Part shown: piece after piece, positions 47,181 through 57,829 of the stretch
How the letters are laid out: each line of letters starts with the position of its first letter
Numbering within the stretch: the first letter of the stretch is position 1
Source: Larix kaempferi
Lineage: Eukaryota > Streptophyta > Pinopsida > Pinales > Pinaceae
Direction of reading: 5' to 3'
Assembly: GCA_027924585.1 (NCBI GenBank)
Contig: BSBM01000150.1
Coordinates: forward strand, 18,768,001 to 18,832,000
Length of the DNA: 64,000 bases
The notes under the pieces: generated by a model
The model's database searches: none
The model's input: only the letters and a program-made list of their open reading frames with translations
What the model was told of the DNA's origin: nothing
Program-made: the position numbers and the translations under genes

Positions 47181-48299
47181 AGTTGCACCTAAGCTGAAAA
47201 ACACTTGTTCTCCAATATTTTCTAAGAAAAAATCTAAGTATCAAAGGGGAACTTCTCTAAGAAGAAACAAAATCTAAAAATAAAGGAGGGGCCCCACAAA
47301 ATTTTTGAAAATTTTGGGGATCTGGTTGCAGCAGCAACAATTGACAATTCTTTGGTGAACACATATCTCTGAATAATCCCTCTTTAAGGTCGGAAAAGCT
47401 TACATGTTGTTGACTCGTATATAACATAACGTTTTAAAGACCAGATTTCATACAGGGGAGTAGTCCTACTTCTATCACATTGGTCATTGGGGAATAAGGG
47501 TAACTTTGAACCAGACTTCTTGACTACTCTACGGAGGCCAAAATGTGGGTTTCATTTTAGTTCCATCTTTTGGGTGCCTACTAAATAGGACTCCACAGGA
47601 TCATAAAAAAATCAAACAGATGTATTCATTTGTTCCTCATTCCCATGTTGCCAGTCTTTCTTTAGATGCTTTCTTTATTGACAAATTTTGTCGTCTGAGT
47701 CTTCCATGATAGCTTTTCTTCAATATCCAGCATTTGACTTGGGTCCTTCCATCCATAATGTCATTTTATGTGAGCAAGAGAGTTAATTGTTTGTCATGCT
47801 CACGGACGGAGAAGGACCTTGCTGAGATGACCACTAGGGCAACTTTCTTGACTAGATATCTTCATTTTTTCACCACCATTTCTTTGATGGAGATGAAATT
47901 TTATGGAAATGTGGCTCTTTGATGTAAGCTCTTTTGACTTTTAATTTGCAGCATGGGATCATTTTAAATGCCATACATCTGTGAGACCTGCTTCCTCTCC
48001 GTGGGTCCAATATAGTGAGCTTCCTAAGATGATTATTTATGTGAGATGAATGGAGCCCCAAGATAGTAATTTAGAATGCATAAGTCTTAGTTAATTTACA
48101 GGGATTACATGACTCAATTATGAAATTGAAGCGGATTTTCCCTTTCTAAAAACTAATCAGCAAATAGCAATGTCACATAGAGAAATATTTCTTTTATAAG
48201 TAGATCCTGAATTTTCAGGAGATGCCTTTGAGATTGTTCAGAGTCCTATATTTCCATATACCAGTATGTCGGGTTGGGGTTCATTTGAAACAAAATCAA
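47181..48299. other. No recognisable gene
   Basis: A minus-strand TGTCAATTGTTGCTGC at about 47347 could be the 5' edge of the LTR-like region feeding ORF-X1, but I found no partner. The remainder up to the outer Copia LTR is featureless. It may be 3' sequence of the Gypsy element whose pol lies at 60-63 kb. Confidence 0.35.
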
Positions 48300-48826
48300 T
48301 GTCAAAGATATGGATCTAACTAAACTAGCTTACCTATCTATGCAAAACAATAATATATCAACAATAAGTACAAAAAGAGAACAAGAGAAAAGAGTACACC
48401 AGATATACGTGGTTCACCCAATTGGGCTACGTCCACGGGAAGGTAGTCTTCTATTATCTCTAGAATATCTCCCTCAAGATTACAAGAGAGAAATGCCAAT
48501 AACCCCAATACAATATAGCAATTCTTGTGAAAGTATAGATCATGATGAGTGATCCACAATGGATGATCCACACTGGATGAATGTGAAAGACTCCCTTGAC
48601 TCTATTATATACCAAGAGATGAGGAGGAATTACTCTCACATATTACATGTGGGATAATATAATTCTCCATAATAACATCTCTTTATATAATAATGAATAT
48701 CAAGAGTATATTTTACCATAATGAATATGGGATATAATGTATTACTCTTTTACATAAGATTGTGGATATCTTCCGACATAATACAAAGACAATATTACCT
48801 TCCAAGGAATATAAAATATTCCAACA
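48300..48826 (-). repeat. 3' LTR of the outer element
   Basis: TG...CA, 527 bp. It contains the GTGGTTCACCC...GGGCTACGTCCACGGG hairpin motif, seen on the plus strand at 48410-48442. Confidence 0.92.
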
Positions 48827-48835
48827 CTCCCCCTT
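48827..48835 (-). other. Polypurine tract of the outer element
   Basis: The minus strand reads AAGGGGGAG immediately before the 3' LTR, the plus-strand priming site used in retrotransposon replication. Confidence 0.8.
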
Positions 48836-49178
48836 AATAATGGCTGGGATCCCACTAAAAAAGGAAGGAAGGAGACATTATTGCTCCCCCCTTGATGACA
48901 ACTTCCAGAAGAACCAAAGCTGCAAATAAGAAGAACACTTCGACTAATGGAATTTGATGAAGAACAACCGCTTCTCACTGAATCATGAAAGTGCACTCGA
49001 ACCAGGTTGTATGATGAAATAAACATGTGACGCAATCCAACAATAAGGTGTTGCGATCATCACAACCATAATTGATAGCTGAAGCAGTATGATATAACAT
49101 ACACGCCAGTGTACAGATACTTTCTGACAGATGATACAACAGAACATGTGGCTAAGAACACCACAACAGTGTACAAAA
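48836..49178 (-). other. Outer-element internal sequence, 3' part
   Basis: 343 bases of non-coding sequence between the polypurine tract and the inner Copia insertion. The last five bases (CAAAA, 49174-49178) are the inner element's TSD. Confidence 0.7.
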
Positions 49179-49650
49179 TGTTAGAAAAATAGGATTGCAT
49201 AGCAATAGCAATAAACAAAAGTGCAAATATAATCACACATACACATTACAAGAGAGACACAGTTATATCGTGGTTCACCCCAAGATGGGCTACGTCCACA
49301 CTGAAGTTGCCAGTCCTTATTATTATACCGTCCAGCAAAGTGAAGGGATACAACCTGCAGCACAGCCGCTACACTTCCTCTTCACTGTCTCACAATCTCT
49401 CTTCATGATCTCAGAAATCTTTACAATGCATTAAACCTAATAGTACATTTTTTTTTCTAGCCGTATTACAATGTCTTTCTTTTATAAGGGAAATACAATG
49501 GGAAAATACCATGGGTTACCCAAAACCATGGGCCTGTAAAAAGCTGGCAAAAACAGCCCCAAGGTGGGGGAATGAGTGTACAATCCTCTGGGGTGCATGG
49601 CTAAGACAATATCATCTATGAGACTCAAATATCTGGCTCCACAACCAACA
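49179..49650 (-). repeat. 3' LTR of the inner Copia element
   Basis: 472 bp, TG...CA. It lacks a 34-bp palindromic segment present in the other LTR, apparently by deletion between CCCCAA repeats near 49560. The adjoining minus-strand AAGTGGGATAT (49651 onward) is the presumed polypurine tract. Confidence 0.92.
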
Positions 49651-50101
49651 ATATCCCACTTGGAGACTGATCACAACAACTCCACCGTTGTACTTGCTGG
49701 ACTTGGACTTGGAAACTTTCTCATCTTCACCTTCATGCTAGAAGGCCAACTGAAACCGAGCAAGAACTCAGTTTCTCTCTGGTCACTACCTTTGTGAACA
49801 TGTATGCAGGATTCTAGATAGTATGTATCTTTTCCAGCTTCAACAGTTCATCTTCCAGAACAGAGCGTATGAAATGGTACTTCAGCTGTATATGTTTAGT
49901 CCTAGAATGGAATGTTGAGTTCTTTGCAAGATGAATGGCTCTATGGCTGTCACTATAGAACCTGCTATCCTCCTACTTCTTACCCACTTCCTCCATAAAC
50001 CTCTGCAACCAAATCATCTCTTTACTAGCCTCTGTAAAAGCAACATACTCTGCTTTCGTTGTTGAAAGTGCAACAACCCTTTGCAATCTCGAAATCCAAC
50101 T

Positions 50102-50989
50102 TGTTATCCCTCTAGGAGTCTTCCTAGGTTGTACTCGGAAGAGCCTAGTAACTTGAACTTATCTTGAGGATGGGGTAAAATGTGGATCAAGTTGGATGAC
50201 TGAGATCAAAACTCATATGCTCAAAACATACAGGGATACATTCAAATAGACAAGGATTTAACCACAGGTGTTCAGGAAGTTTGTAAAAGATAGACATAAG
50301 AACTCTTATCGTGCTAGCAAACTCATACATACAACATATATATATATAAATGAAAAATCACGGCAAGCAAAAGGGCACTGAATATCCAGTTCTCAATACG
50401 AAGATAGGATTACAGCGATCTGGCATAGACAAATGAAAACTCAGGAAATAGACATTTCACTGCAAGTATAAAAGACATAAGAATGGAAACTGAACACACA
50501 TATGGCAAAAGAAGCTTATATAAATGATATGTAACTAGAAGTCTAATAATACAAATTCAAGCAAAGTTTCTCCAAAATCGAACCCTCGTTCTACTTCAGT
50601 TCTTGGCTTTATAGCCATTACAAAGTTTTTGAGATCCCAAAAGATGGATCGAATCTGCTAAAAATAACAACTAAGAACATTTAATGAAAGATGTGATAGT
50701 GTATTATGATCAAAATAACTGATTCTTGCTGATACACCTACGCTTGACAGCTGAAACGAGCAGCTGGGGGCTGGAGGACGAGTTTGAAACTGCTGTCTGC
50801 AAAAACCTGTAGGTGTCTTTTTCTAAAAATAGACAGGAATATTCCTCTGTTTATCTTGCTAGCGCCCTCAGTCTGGAAATAGAGGTGATCATGATGCTTT
50901 GAACGTTCATCAATCCCCTGGAAAACGCCTTTAAGATGCTCGGGCCAGCAGAAAAAGGTTTTGATGCCCAAAGACAAACCTCTGTGTTT
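50102..50989. other. 3' part of the ORF-X2 element, non-coding
   Basis: About 0.9 kb from the terminus to the downstream hairpin array. It is A/T-rich with a short TATATATATA run near 50337 and no coding signal. Confidence 0.5.
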
Positions 50990-51240
50990 TCTGCGTTTTC
51001 GGTAGTTAGCAAAATTGGGCTCGAAAATGATAAGCAACCAAAAACCTTGTATTCGGTGGTTCATGAATTAGATTAACGCTTCGCCTAAACCACCGAATCG
51101 CTTTAAGGCACTGGGAACCTTTCTCTCTTTTCGATAATCGGGAGGGTTCTGCCTGTATGTCGTAAACTGCCAAATTGGGATTCGGCAGCCAATGAACAAC
51201 TCCTATGTTCACCCAAGCTGTCGAAAACGGTGTATGACCC
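50990..51240. repeat. Related hairpin repeats downstream of ORF-X2
   Basis: The same motif recurs as TTCGGCAGCCAATGAACA...GTTCACCCAAGCTGTCGAA (51181-51226), TTCGGTGGTTCATGAATT (about 51052) and TTTTCGGTAGTTAGC (about 50996). The ORF is thus bracketed by copies of one hairpin family. Confidence 0.65.
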
Positions 51241-51281
51241 AGCCTGCAAAATTTTTTACAAAACTGTGTTTCTGACCCCTG

Positions 51282-52570
51282 CTACTCATCTCCCTGCTGC
51301 CTGAATTTCTCTTCCCCCTGGGCCAAAACCAAAGGGTCAACAAAGTTGATTGCAGCTGCTGCTAAGGTGTCGAGGTCTGAATGTAGCTTGGGCTGGGGAC
51401 TCTGAGTTTTTTCCTTACCCTCCAGAGACTCGACCTTCCTCCTCAGCCTGATATTTTCTTTGATCAGCCTAATATTTCTTCCTCTCATTTTGCCATGTTT
51501 CTTGGTCAACCCGTGAAAAGAGACATACACCTCATTATATCTTTTAGTCAGCCTCTCATTTTTCTCCTTGATGACTCTCTGGAGTGTCTCGCGTTCATAC
51601 GCCTACTGGAGGAGTCGATTAATTTTCTGTGAGGCGGAACTCTTTGCTTTATGAATTAATTCTTTGGCTACCTACTGACCTTGTTCGTCCATAGGTGTAG
51701 GGGATGGTAAATTAACATAGGTGGTCTTCTATCCCATCACAGATGGAGCTGCTTCCTAGAGTTCCTGTTCCGTCACCACCTCCTTATTTCCTGCTCCAGC
51801 TTCCTGCAATTCATCCTCCTCAGAATCGGTGTAAGCGAGGTTTAAAAGATTTGCATTCCTTGAAGGGGTCTCTTCTGAAACAGCTCCCTCGCCCTCAGTC
51901 TTACTTTTGAATGCTAATTTCCTTTTGGATTTCTTCTCTTTGGGGGATGAGGAAAGAGGGTCAGTTGTAATTAGGGAAATAACCCTTCTCTTCCTTTTCC
52001 CACTTCTAGGGGTGGAAGACTTCTTTCCATCTTCCGGTTGCAATTCTGTTTCGAACCCACTCCAGAAAAGGAAGAAATCCCAGTTCATGCTTTTCCTTCG
52101 CAACAACTCAGAGACTATAAGCTTGATCAGAGCGTGGTGGTACAACCTGCTAGCGATTTTGGTTGGCTGGTATTTGACCTGACGTGCCATTTTAGTCAGG
52201 CTCTTGTGGAGGAAAAAGGGGAGATTTAAGGGGCTCTTGCCAGTGAAGTGATCCAATAATCTAAAATGGTAAATCAGCACCATGTTATACCTGCCTTCAC
52301 AGGTTATGTAAACTAGAATTGACTTCAATAGAAGCTGCCATTTATCCTCCAGATATGACATAGGGAGTCTTTCTTCCATACCAGGTTTTTATTCTCAGGT
52401 TTCAGATAGGATTGAAATTCGAAATATTTTGCGACTGTGGTCTTAAACCAATTTTCATCGATCTCTGGAAGTTCTGTCACCTGGGCTATAAGGACCTCAT
52501 CCACCTGGAATTCCTCCTTGCCTATTACAGCCCTACTGCCGTCAAATGTGAGGAAAAATGCTTCGGCCAC
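51282..52570 (-). pseudogene. ORF-X2: unrecognised globular plus coiled-coil protein
   Basis: Coding begins near 52570 (MAEAFFLTFDGSRAVIGKEE). A shift near 52380 leads into MEERLPMSYLEDKWQLLLKS and a helical block with YNMVLIYHFRLLDHFTG and LNLPFFLHKSLTKMARQV. A basic segment follows (SGKRKRRVISLI, KEKKSKRKLAFK), then an acidic stretch (YTDSEEDELQEAG). After stops at about 51756, 51725 and 51605 it becomes a coiled coil (KHGKMRGRNIRLIKENIRLR) ending at 51282. The order of globular N-terminus, basic/acidic linker and coiled coil resembles ORF-X1. The LIYH...LP.FL..SL pattern recalls plant transposon-associated 'Transposase_32' proteins. No catalytic motif is visible. Function unknown. Confidence 0.55.
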
Positions 52571-53199
52571 CTGTTGATGAGAACCCTATAGCTTTTTGCA
52601 AAAATTATAGCAGCCGACATTTTTGAAGAATTGACATACCTCGGGGTGCACCTCCAGGTTGCAGATGTCGTTCAACTCCTTCCTCAAGACCGCTCCTCCT
52701 CCTTTCTTCATCTGCAACCTTCTCACTGGCGCCTGCTGCTAAAATCGGTACTAAGGGAGAGACGAGAAATCAGAGAGAAAATGAGTTCAATCGACGTGGT
52801 GAGGGTGAAAGAGGAAAGGTGGTGTGGCTTTTCGGGAACTGACTCCGAGGAGTGTGAAAAGGTTGTTAATCATGAGGGCTTAATGATGGCTACTGTGGCA
52901 TGATTATACCGGAGGAACGAAATTCTAGAGTGCTGGTATGCGGAGAGGGAACGAGGTCCATTGGGCCAGAGGTATGGCGATGGCGTCCGGCCTCACCTTG
53001 GGGCAGATCGTGTTTTCGCTGAAGTGACCCTTTCGACGGATAAGCCATAATGAATTCCCTTTGCATTACGACCAAACCCCTGATTTGACGTGTCCACCGA
53101 TTGACGTCGACTCATTTTCGGTAGCCGATAATCTGCCTTTAACCCCGCACGCTGCCGAAAAAAAATCTTCACCAATGCCTCTTTTTTTTCTTTCGGTGG

Positions 53200-53566
53200 T
53201 TGTAGACAATCCAGCCTTTGGATGGTAAGCTACGAAAAAGTATCCGCCTTTTCGGTGGCTAATGAACACCATCGTGTTCACCCAAGCCCCCGAAAACAGC
53301 CCCATGGATCACGAAAATTACTTTGCTTTCGGCAGCTACGAGAGGTTCCATTCTTGAACTGCGAACTGAGGAAAATATCTACCTTTCAGTGGCTAATGAA
53401 CACCCTCGTATTCACTCAAGCCACCGAAAACTATCCTGTGACTCACGCTGTAAGTTTGTCCTTTTGGCAGTTGGGGCGTTTCGTCTTTCACATGATAAGC
53501 TGTCGAAAACAAGGTTTTCAGAAGCTAATGAACCATCGCTAGGCCCGCCTAAGCTACCGAAACCTG
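53200..53566. repeat. Hairpin-forming tandem repeats upstream of ORF-X2
   Basis: Five or six units of about 65 bp have arms TTTTCGGTGGCT and AGCCNCCGAAAA around a GAACAC...GTGTTC core. The best hairpins are at 53249-53295, 53384-53431 and 53515-53564. The array lies upstream of ORF-X2 in transcription order. Units differ from each other, often by compensating changes within arms. Confidence 0.75.
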
Positions 53567-56500
53567 AAAGTTCTTTTTGGGAGGAGAGCGAGCTTAAAAT
53601 GTTATTTCAAACTTCATTACCTATTTCAACTTATCAAACTGAAACTCAAACGCATGCAAAAAATGAAAAATTAAAAACTTCCTATCACTAGATACCATGA
53701 CTAGTCTATGTTTATTGAGGAGATAACACAACTTACTATTGTTCCACCTACAGTAAACACATACCTTGTGGTGCTCCTCCTGTTATCCTTATCACTTTCC
53801 ATATCTACATCAACATATCCCTGTAGAACAGTGTCTGAACCTCCAAAACATAATGCTTGAGTGGTAGTACCTCTCAAATACCTGAGAATCCACTGTACTG
53901 CCTTCCAATGTTCTTTACCTGGATTGTTCATATATCTACTCACAGCTCCCACTGCTTGTGCAATATCTGGTCTTGTGCACACCATGGCATACATCAAGCT
54001 ACCAACTACTGATTGATAGGGAATCTTGGACATGTAATCTGTCTCTTCCTATGTCTTGGGACACATTTCCTTATTTAGACTGAAATGGTTGGCCAAAGGT
54101 GTACTAACTGATTTTGCAGTCTGCATTCTAAACCTCTCCAACACCGTTTGTATGTACTCACTCTAAGACAATGTCAATTTGCGATTTTTCCTGTCTCTCA
54201 TTATTCTCATACCAAGGATTTGCTTTGCAGTACCCAAATCCTTCATCGCAAATTAATTAGCTAGCTTCCTTTTGAGTACATTTATATCCTGCATGTTAGA
54301 CCCTACAACAAGCATGTCATCCACATAAAATAACAAGATCATATATCTTTCATTGTTTAGCTTCTTGAAATAAACACAGTGGTCAGAATGACATCTACTA
54401 TAACCTTCTTCTGTCATAAACCTGTCAAATTTTAAATACCACTGCCTTGGAGCTTGCTTCAAGCCATACAAGCTCTTGTTCAACCTGCATACCAAATCCT
54501 CCTTCCCTTTGACCTCATACCCTTGTGGCTGCTGCATATATATCTCTTCCTCCAAATCCCCACGGAGAAAGGTTTTTTTCACATCTAACTGTTCAAGATG
54601 CAAATCTTCTACCGCCACAAGACTTAAGATAGTCCTAATTGAAGTCATCTTAACAACAGGAGAAAATATTTCATCCAAATCTATACCTTTCTTCTGTGCA
54701 AACCCCTTTACAACAAGTCTCTCCTTGTACCGCTTCTTACCTCCTTCTTCTTCCTTCAACCTGTAAATTCATTTGTTCTGCAATGCTCTTTTACCAGCAG
54801 GCAACTAAACTAGATCCCAAGTCTGGTTTCCTACCAATGAGTCCATCTCCTCATTCATGCCTTGCTCCCACTTCTTTCTAGTTTCCACCTGCATTGCTTC
54901 TTCATAACATTCTGGTTCACCAGCATCAGTCATCAACAAATAATACATTGAAGGAGAGTATCGTTCAGGGAGTCTGCTTAACCTGGTAGATCTTCTTGCA
55001 GTTGCAGGAGTTTCAAGTACTTGCTGTTGTTCTTGATTTTCTAGCACCTTTGGAAGTTCATTTTCTTGAATTTCATCAAGTACTGTGTACTCTGTGTTTT
55101 CCTTTTCCTATTTCTTTCCTTGCAACTGATCTTTATACATGACATTTTCATTGAATATGACATATCTACTTCTAATGATTTTGTGATTTTCATAATCCCA
55201 TAAACGATAACCAAAATCATCAACCCCATATCCAATAAAGGTACATTTCTTGGATTTAGCTTCAAGCTTTGTTCTATTTTCTTTATCAATATGGACAAAT
55301 GCTTCACAACCAAACGTTCTCAGAAATGAGTAGTTTACATTTTTATCTATCCATGCCTCCTCTGGAATACCACCATCCAAAGCACTTGAAGGTCCTCTAT
55401 TTATTAAATAAACAGCAGTATTTACAGCATCCTCCCAAAACTGTAAGGGCATCCCTGCATGCAATCTCATACACCTTGCACGCTCCATGATCATTCTGTT
55501 CATCCTTTCAGACACACCATTTTCTTGTGGTGTTCCTATGACTTTCTTCTCTCTACAAATCCCATGGTATGAACAGTAACTATCAAACTCCTTGCCGCAA
55601 TACTCACCTCCATTATCAGATCTGAGACACTTCAACCTTTTTCCTGTCTCATTCTCAACCAAATCTTTCCACTTCTTAAAAGTAGCAAGCACATCAGATT
55701 TCTGTCTAATGCAATAAACCCAAGTTTTTCTTGTTGCATCATCAATAAATGTAACCTAATAATGAGATCCACCAAGAGATTGTACCTGATCCGATCTCCA
55801 TATATCAGTATGCATAAGCTCTAATTTATCATTCTTCTTTTGTTTCGCAACCCTGAGAAATCTGACTCTCTTCTGTTTTCCATAAACATAGTTTTCACAT
55901 AATTCCAAACTTACCTGCTTCAAATCTAGTAGCAACTTCCTTGAATGGAGAATCTGCATCCCCTTCTCACTCATGTGGCTAAGCCTATGATGCCACAATG
56001 TTATATATGTTCCTGTGCAAGCTAAAGAGATAGAATGGTCAGTATTATTAGGACATAAATACAACGTACCTACTCTGTCGCCTTTTGCTATCACCATTGA
56101 TCCTTTAGTGATCTTCCACCACTTTTCTCCAAATGTAGATAGATAGCCGTCATCTCCCAACTGCCCTGTTGAGATCAGATTTATTTTCATAGCAGGAATA
56201 TGCCTTACAACTTTCAACAGCCAATCAGTTCCATTCTTAACTTTTATCCATACCTTACCCATTCCAACAATTTTATATGGCTCATCATCACCCAATAAAA
56301 CATGTCCAAAATCGCCTGGAACATAATCATGAAAATATTTCCTATGGGGTGTAGCATGACATGAAGCCCCTAAATCTACTACCCAATAATCACTTGTATT
56401 ATCTAATGCAAGAATAAAAGCATCTTGTAACACATCACCTGCTACATTTTCTTCCTGGGTAGTTTCCTTCTGTGCATCTCCTTTCTTCTTTAGAGATCTG

Positions 56501-57304
56501 CAGTCTTTCTTCAGATGTCCTTTCTTTCCACAGTTCCAGCACTGTATTTTTCCCAGTCCGGACTTGGATCTACCCATTTTAGACTTGCCACGATTACCTT
56601 GGCTCTTTCCTCTCTCCTTTTGCCTTCCCCTGCTCTCCATGGTCAATGCATTACCTGATGTCTCACCTGTGATTTTTCTTTGCATTTCCTCACTAAGAAT
56701 AACACCAATAACATCATCAAATTTCAAGGTGTTTGAACCAGAGACAAAGTTACTTATAGCCATGACCAAGCTATTCCAGCTTTCTGGCAATGAACACAAG
56801 ATTAAAAGATCCCTAGCCTCATCATCAAAGTTCACACTTACAGAACTTATTTTATTTGTAACCGTATTAAATTCATTTAAATGATCAGTAACAGATCCAC
56901 CTTCAGACATCTTCATATTAAATAAGCACATCATTAGAAATACCTTGTTGGAGGCCAAGGGTTTTTCATATAGCTTACCCAGTGCACTCATCAAACCCTT
57001 CATTGTCATTTCTTTTGAGATATTGAAAGCTACTGATGAATCCATACTCAGCCGTATTGTTCCCAGAGCCTTTCTGTCAAGAACCTCCCATTCTTCGTCC
57101 TTCATAGCCGCCGGTTGTTTTGCTTTTCCTCCCAATGGTAGGAATAGATCCTTCTGGTATAGATAGTCCTCCATTTGCATCTTCCATAACTGGAAGTTTT
57201 GGCCATTAAACTTATCGACCTTAAACTTTCCTTCCTCTGCCATTGCTCCCACTCGAACCAGAAACCCTAGCTTCCTGCGGGTTTATCTGCCAAATAGACC
57301 TTTG

Positions 57305-57316
57305 GCTCTGATACCA
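57305..57316 (-). other. Primer binding site (tRNA-iMet)
   Basis: The minus strand reads TGGTATCAGAGC two bases after the 5' LTR end, an exact match to the plant Copia consensus primer site. Confidence 0.92.
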
Positions 57317-57318
57317 AT

Positions 57319-57824
57319 TGTTAGAAAAACAGGATCGCAGAGCAATAACAATAAACAGAAATGCAAATATAATCACACATACACATTACAAGAGAGACAC
57401 AGATATATCGTGGTTCACCCCAAGATGGGCTACGTCCACACTAAAGTTGATAGTCCTTATTATTATACCATCCAACAAAGTGAAGGGATACAACCTGCAG
57501 CACAGCCACTGCACTTCCTCTTCACTGTCTCACAGTCTCTCTTCACGATCTCAGAGATCTTTACAATGCATAAAACCTAATACATCTTTTTTTTTCTAAC
57601 CGTATTACAATGTCTTTCTTTTATAAGGGAAATACAATGGGAAAATACCACGGGTTACCCAAAACCATGGGCCCGTAAACAGCTGGCGAAAACAGCCCCA
57701 AAAACTTTTCTCGGGGGCGCTGCCCCCGAACCCCAAGGTGGGGGAATGAGTGTACAGTCCTCTGGGGTGCATGGCTAAGACAATATCATCTATGAGACTC
57801 AAAGATCTAGCTCCACAACCAACA
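57319..57824 (-). repeat. 5' LTR of the inner Copia element
   Basis: 506 bp, TG...CA. It includes the palindrome GGGGGCGCTGCCCCC at about 57714-57728 within the 34-bp segment missing from the 3' LTR. Confidence 0.92.
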
Positions 57825-57829
57825 CAAAA

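Larger units (their letters stand above)
50102..53728 (-). mobile_element. 3.6 kb TG...CA insertion carrying ORF-X2
   Basis: The segment begins TGTTATCCC and ends GAGATAACA and is flanked by CAACT (50097-50101 and 53729-53733). Removing it with one TSD restores the RNase H frame, so these are true boundaries. The termini are short inverted repeats (TGTTATC plus CYCTC) and there is no direct LTR pair. It carries one long ORF region on the minus strand and hairpin-rich tandem arrays on both sides of it. The 5-bp TSD with TG...CA suggests a solo LTR of unusual size that contains a gene, or a non-autonomous element of unknown type. Confidence 0.8.
49733..57252 (-). pseudogene. Ty1-copia gag-pol polyprotein, split by an insertion
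   Basis: A single minus-strand frame starts at 57252 ([20 protein letters not shown]). Gag (about residues 1-235) ends with the zinc knuckle [14 protein letters not shown] (near 56520). Protease has [10 protein letters not shown] (near 56380) where D[ST]G is expected. The pre-integrase zinc region has HHRLSHM and [10 protein letters not shown], the second Cys being replaced by Tyr. Integrase (55790-55108) keeps [13 protein letters not shown] and SERMNR. RT (54759-54253) keeps the YVDD motif (FYVDDMLVV). RNase H continues to 53734, is cut, and resumes at 50096 (VALSTTKAEY), ending at the TGA at 49735-49733. The frame is preserved across the insertion. Stops near 55757, 55109, 54806, 54254, 54164, 54050 and 49974 make it inactive. 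Confidence 0.93.
49179..57824 (-). mobile_element. Inner Ty1-copia element, nearly complete but dead
   Basis: LTRs at 49179-49650 (472 bp) and 57319-57824 (506 bp) begin TGTTAG and end CCAACA, with a perfect 5-bp TSD CAAAA (49174-49178 and 57825-57829). A tRNA-iMet PBS follows the 5' LTR. One minus-strand frame encodes gag, protease, integrase, RT and RNase H. The element inserted into the outer element and was later split by a 3.6 kb insertion in RNase H (50102-53728). The LTRs show about 28 differences (about 6%) plus a 34-bp indel. Confidence 0.95.

Noticed and set aside
53600-53728. Short LTR at the right end of the ORF-X2 element (TGTTATTTC...GATAACA)
   Set aside because: The left end of the element (50102 onward) does not match it beyond TGTTAT, so there is no LTR pair.
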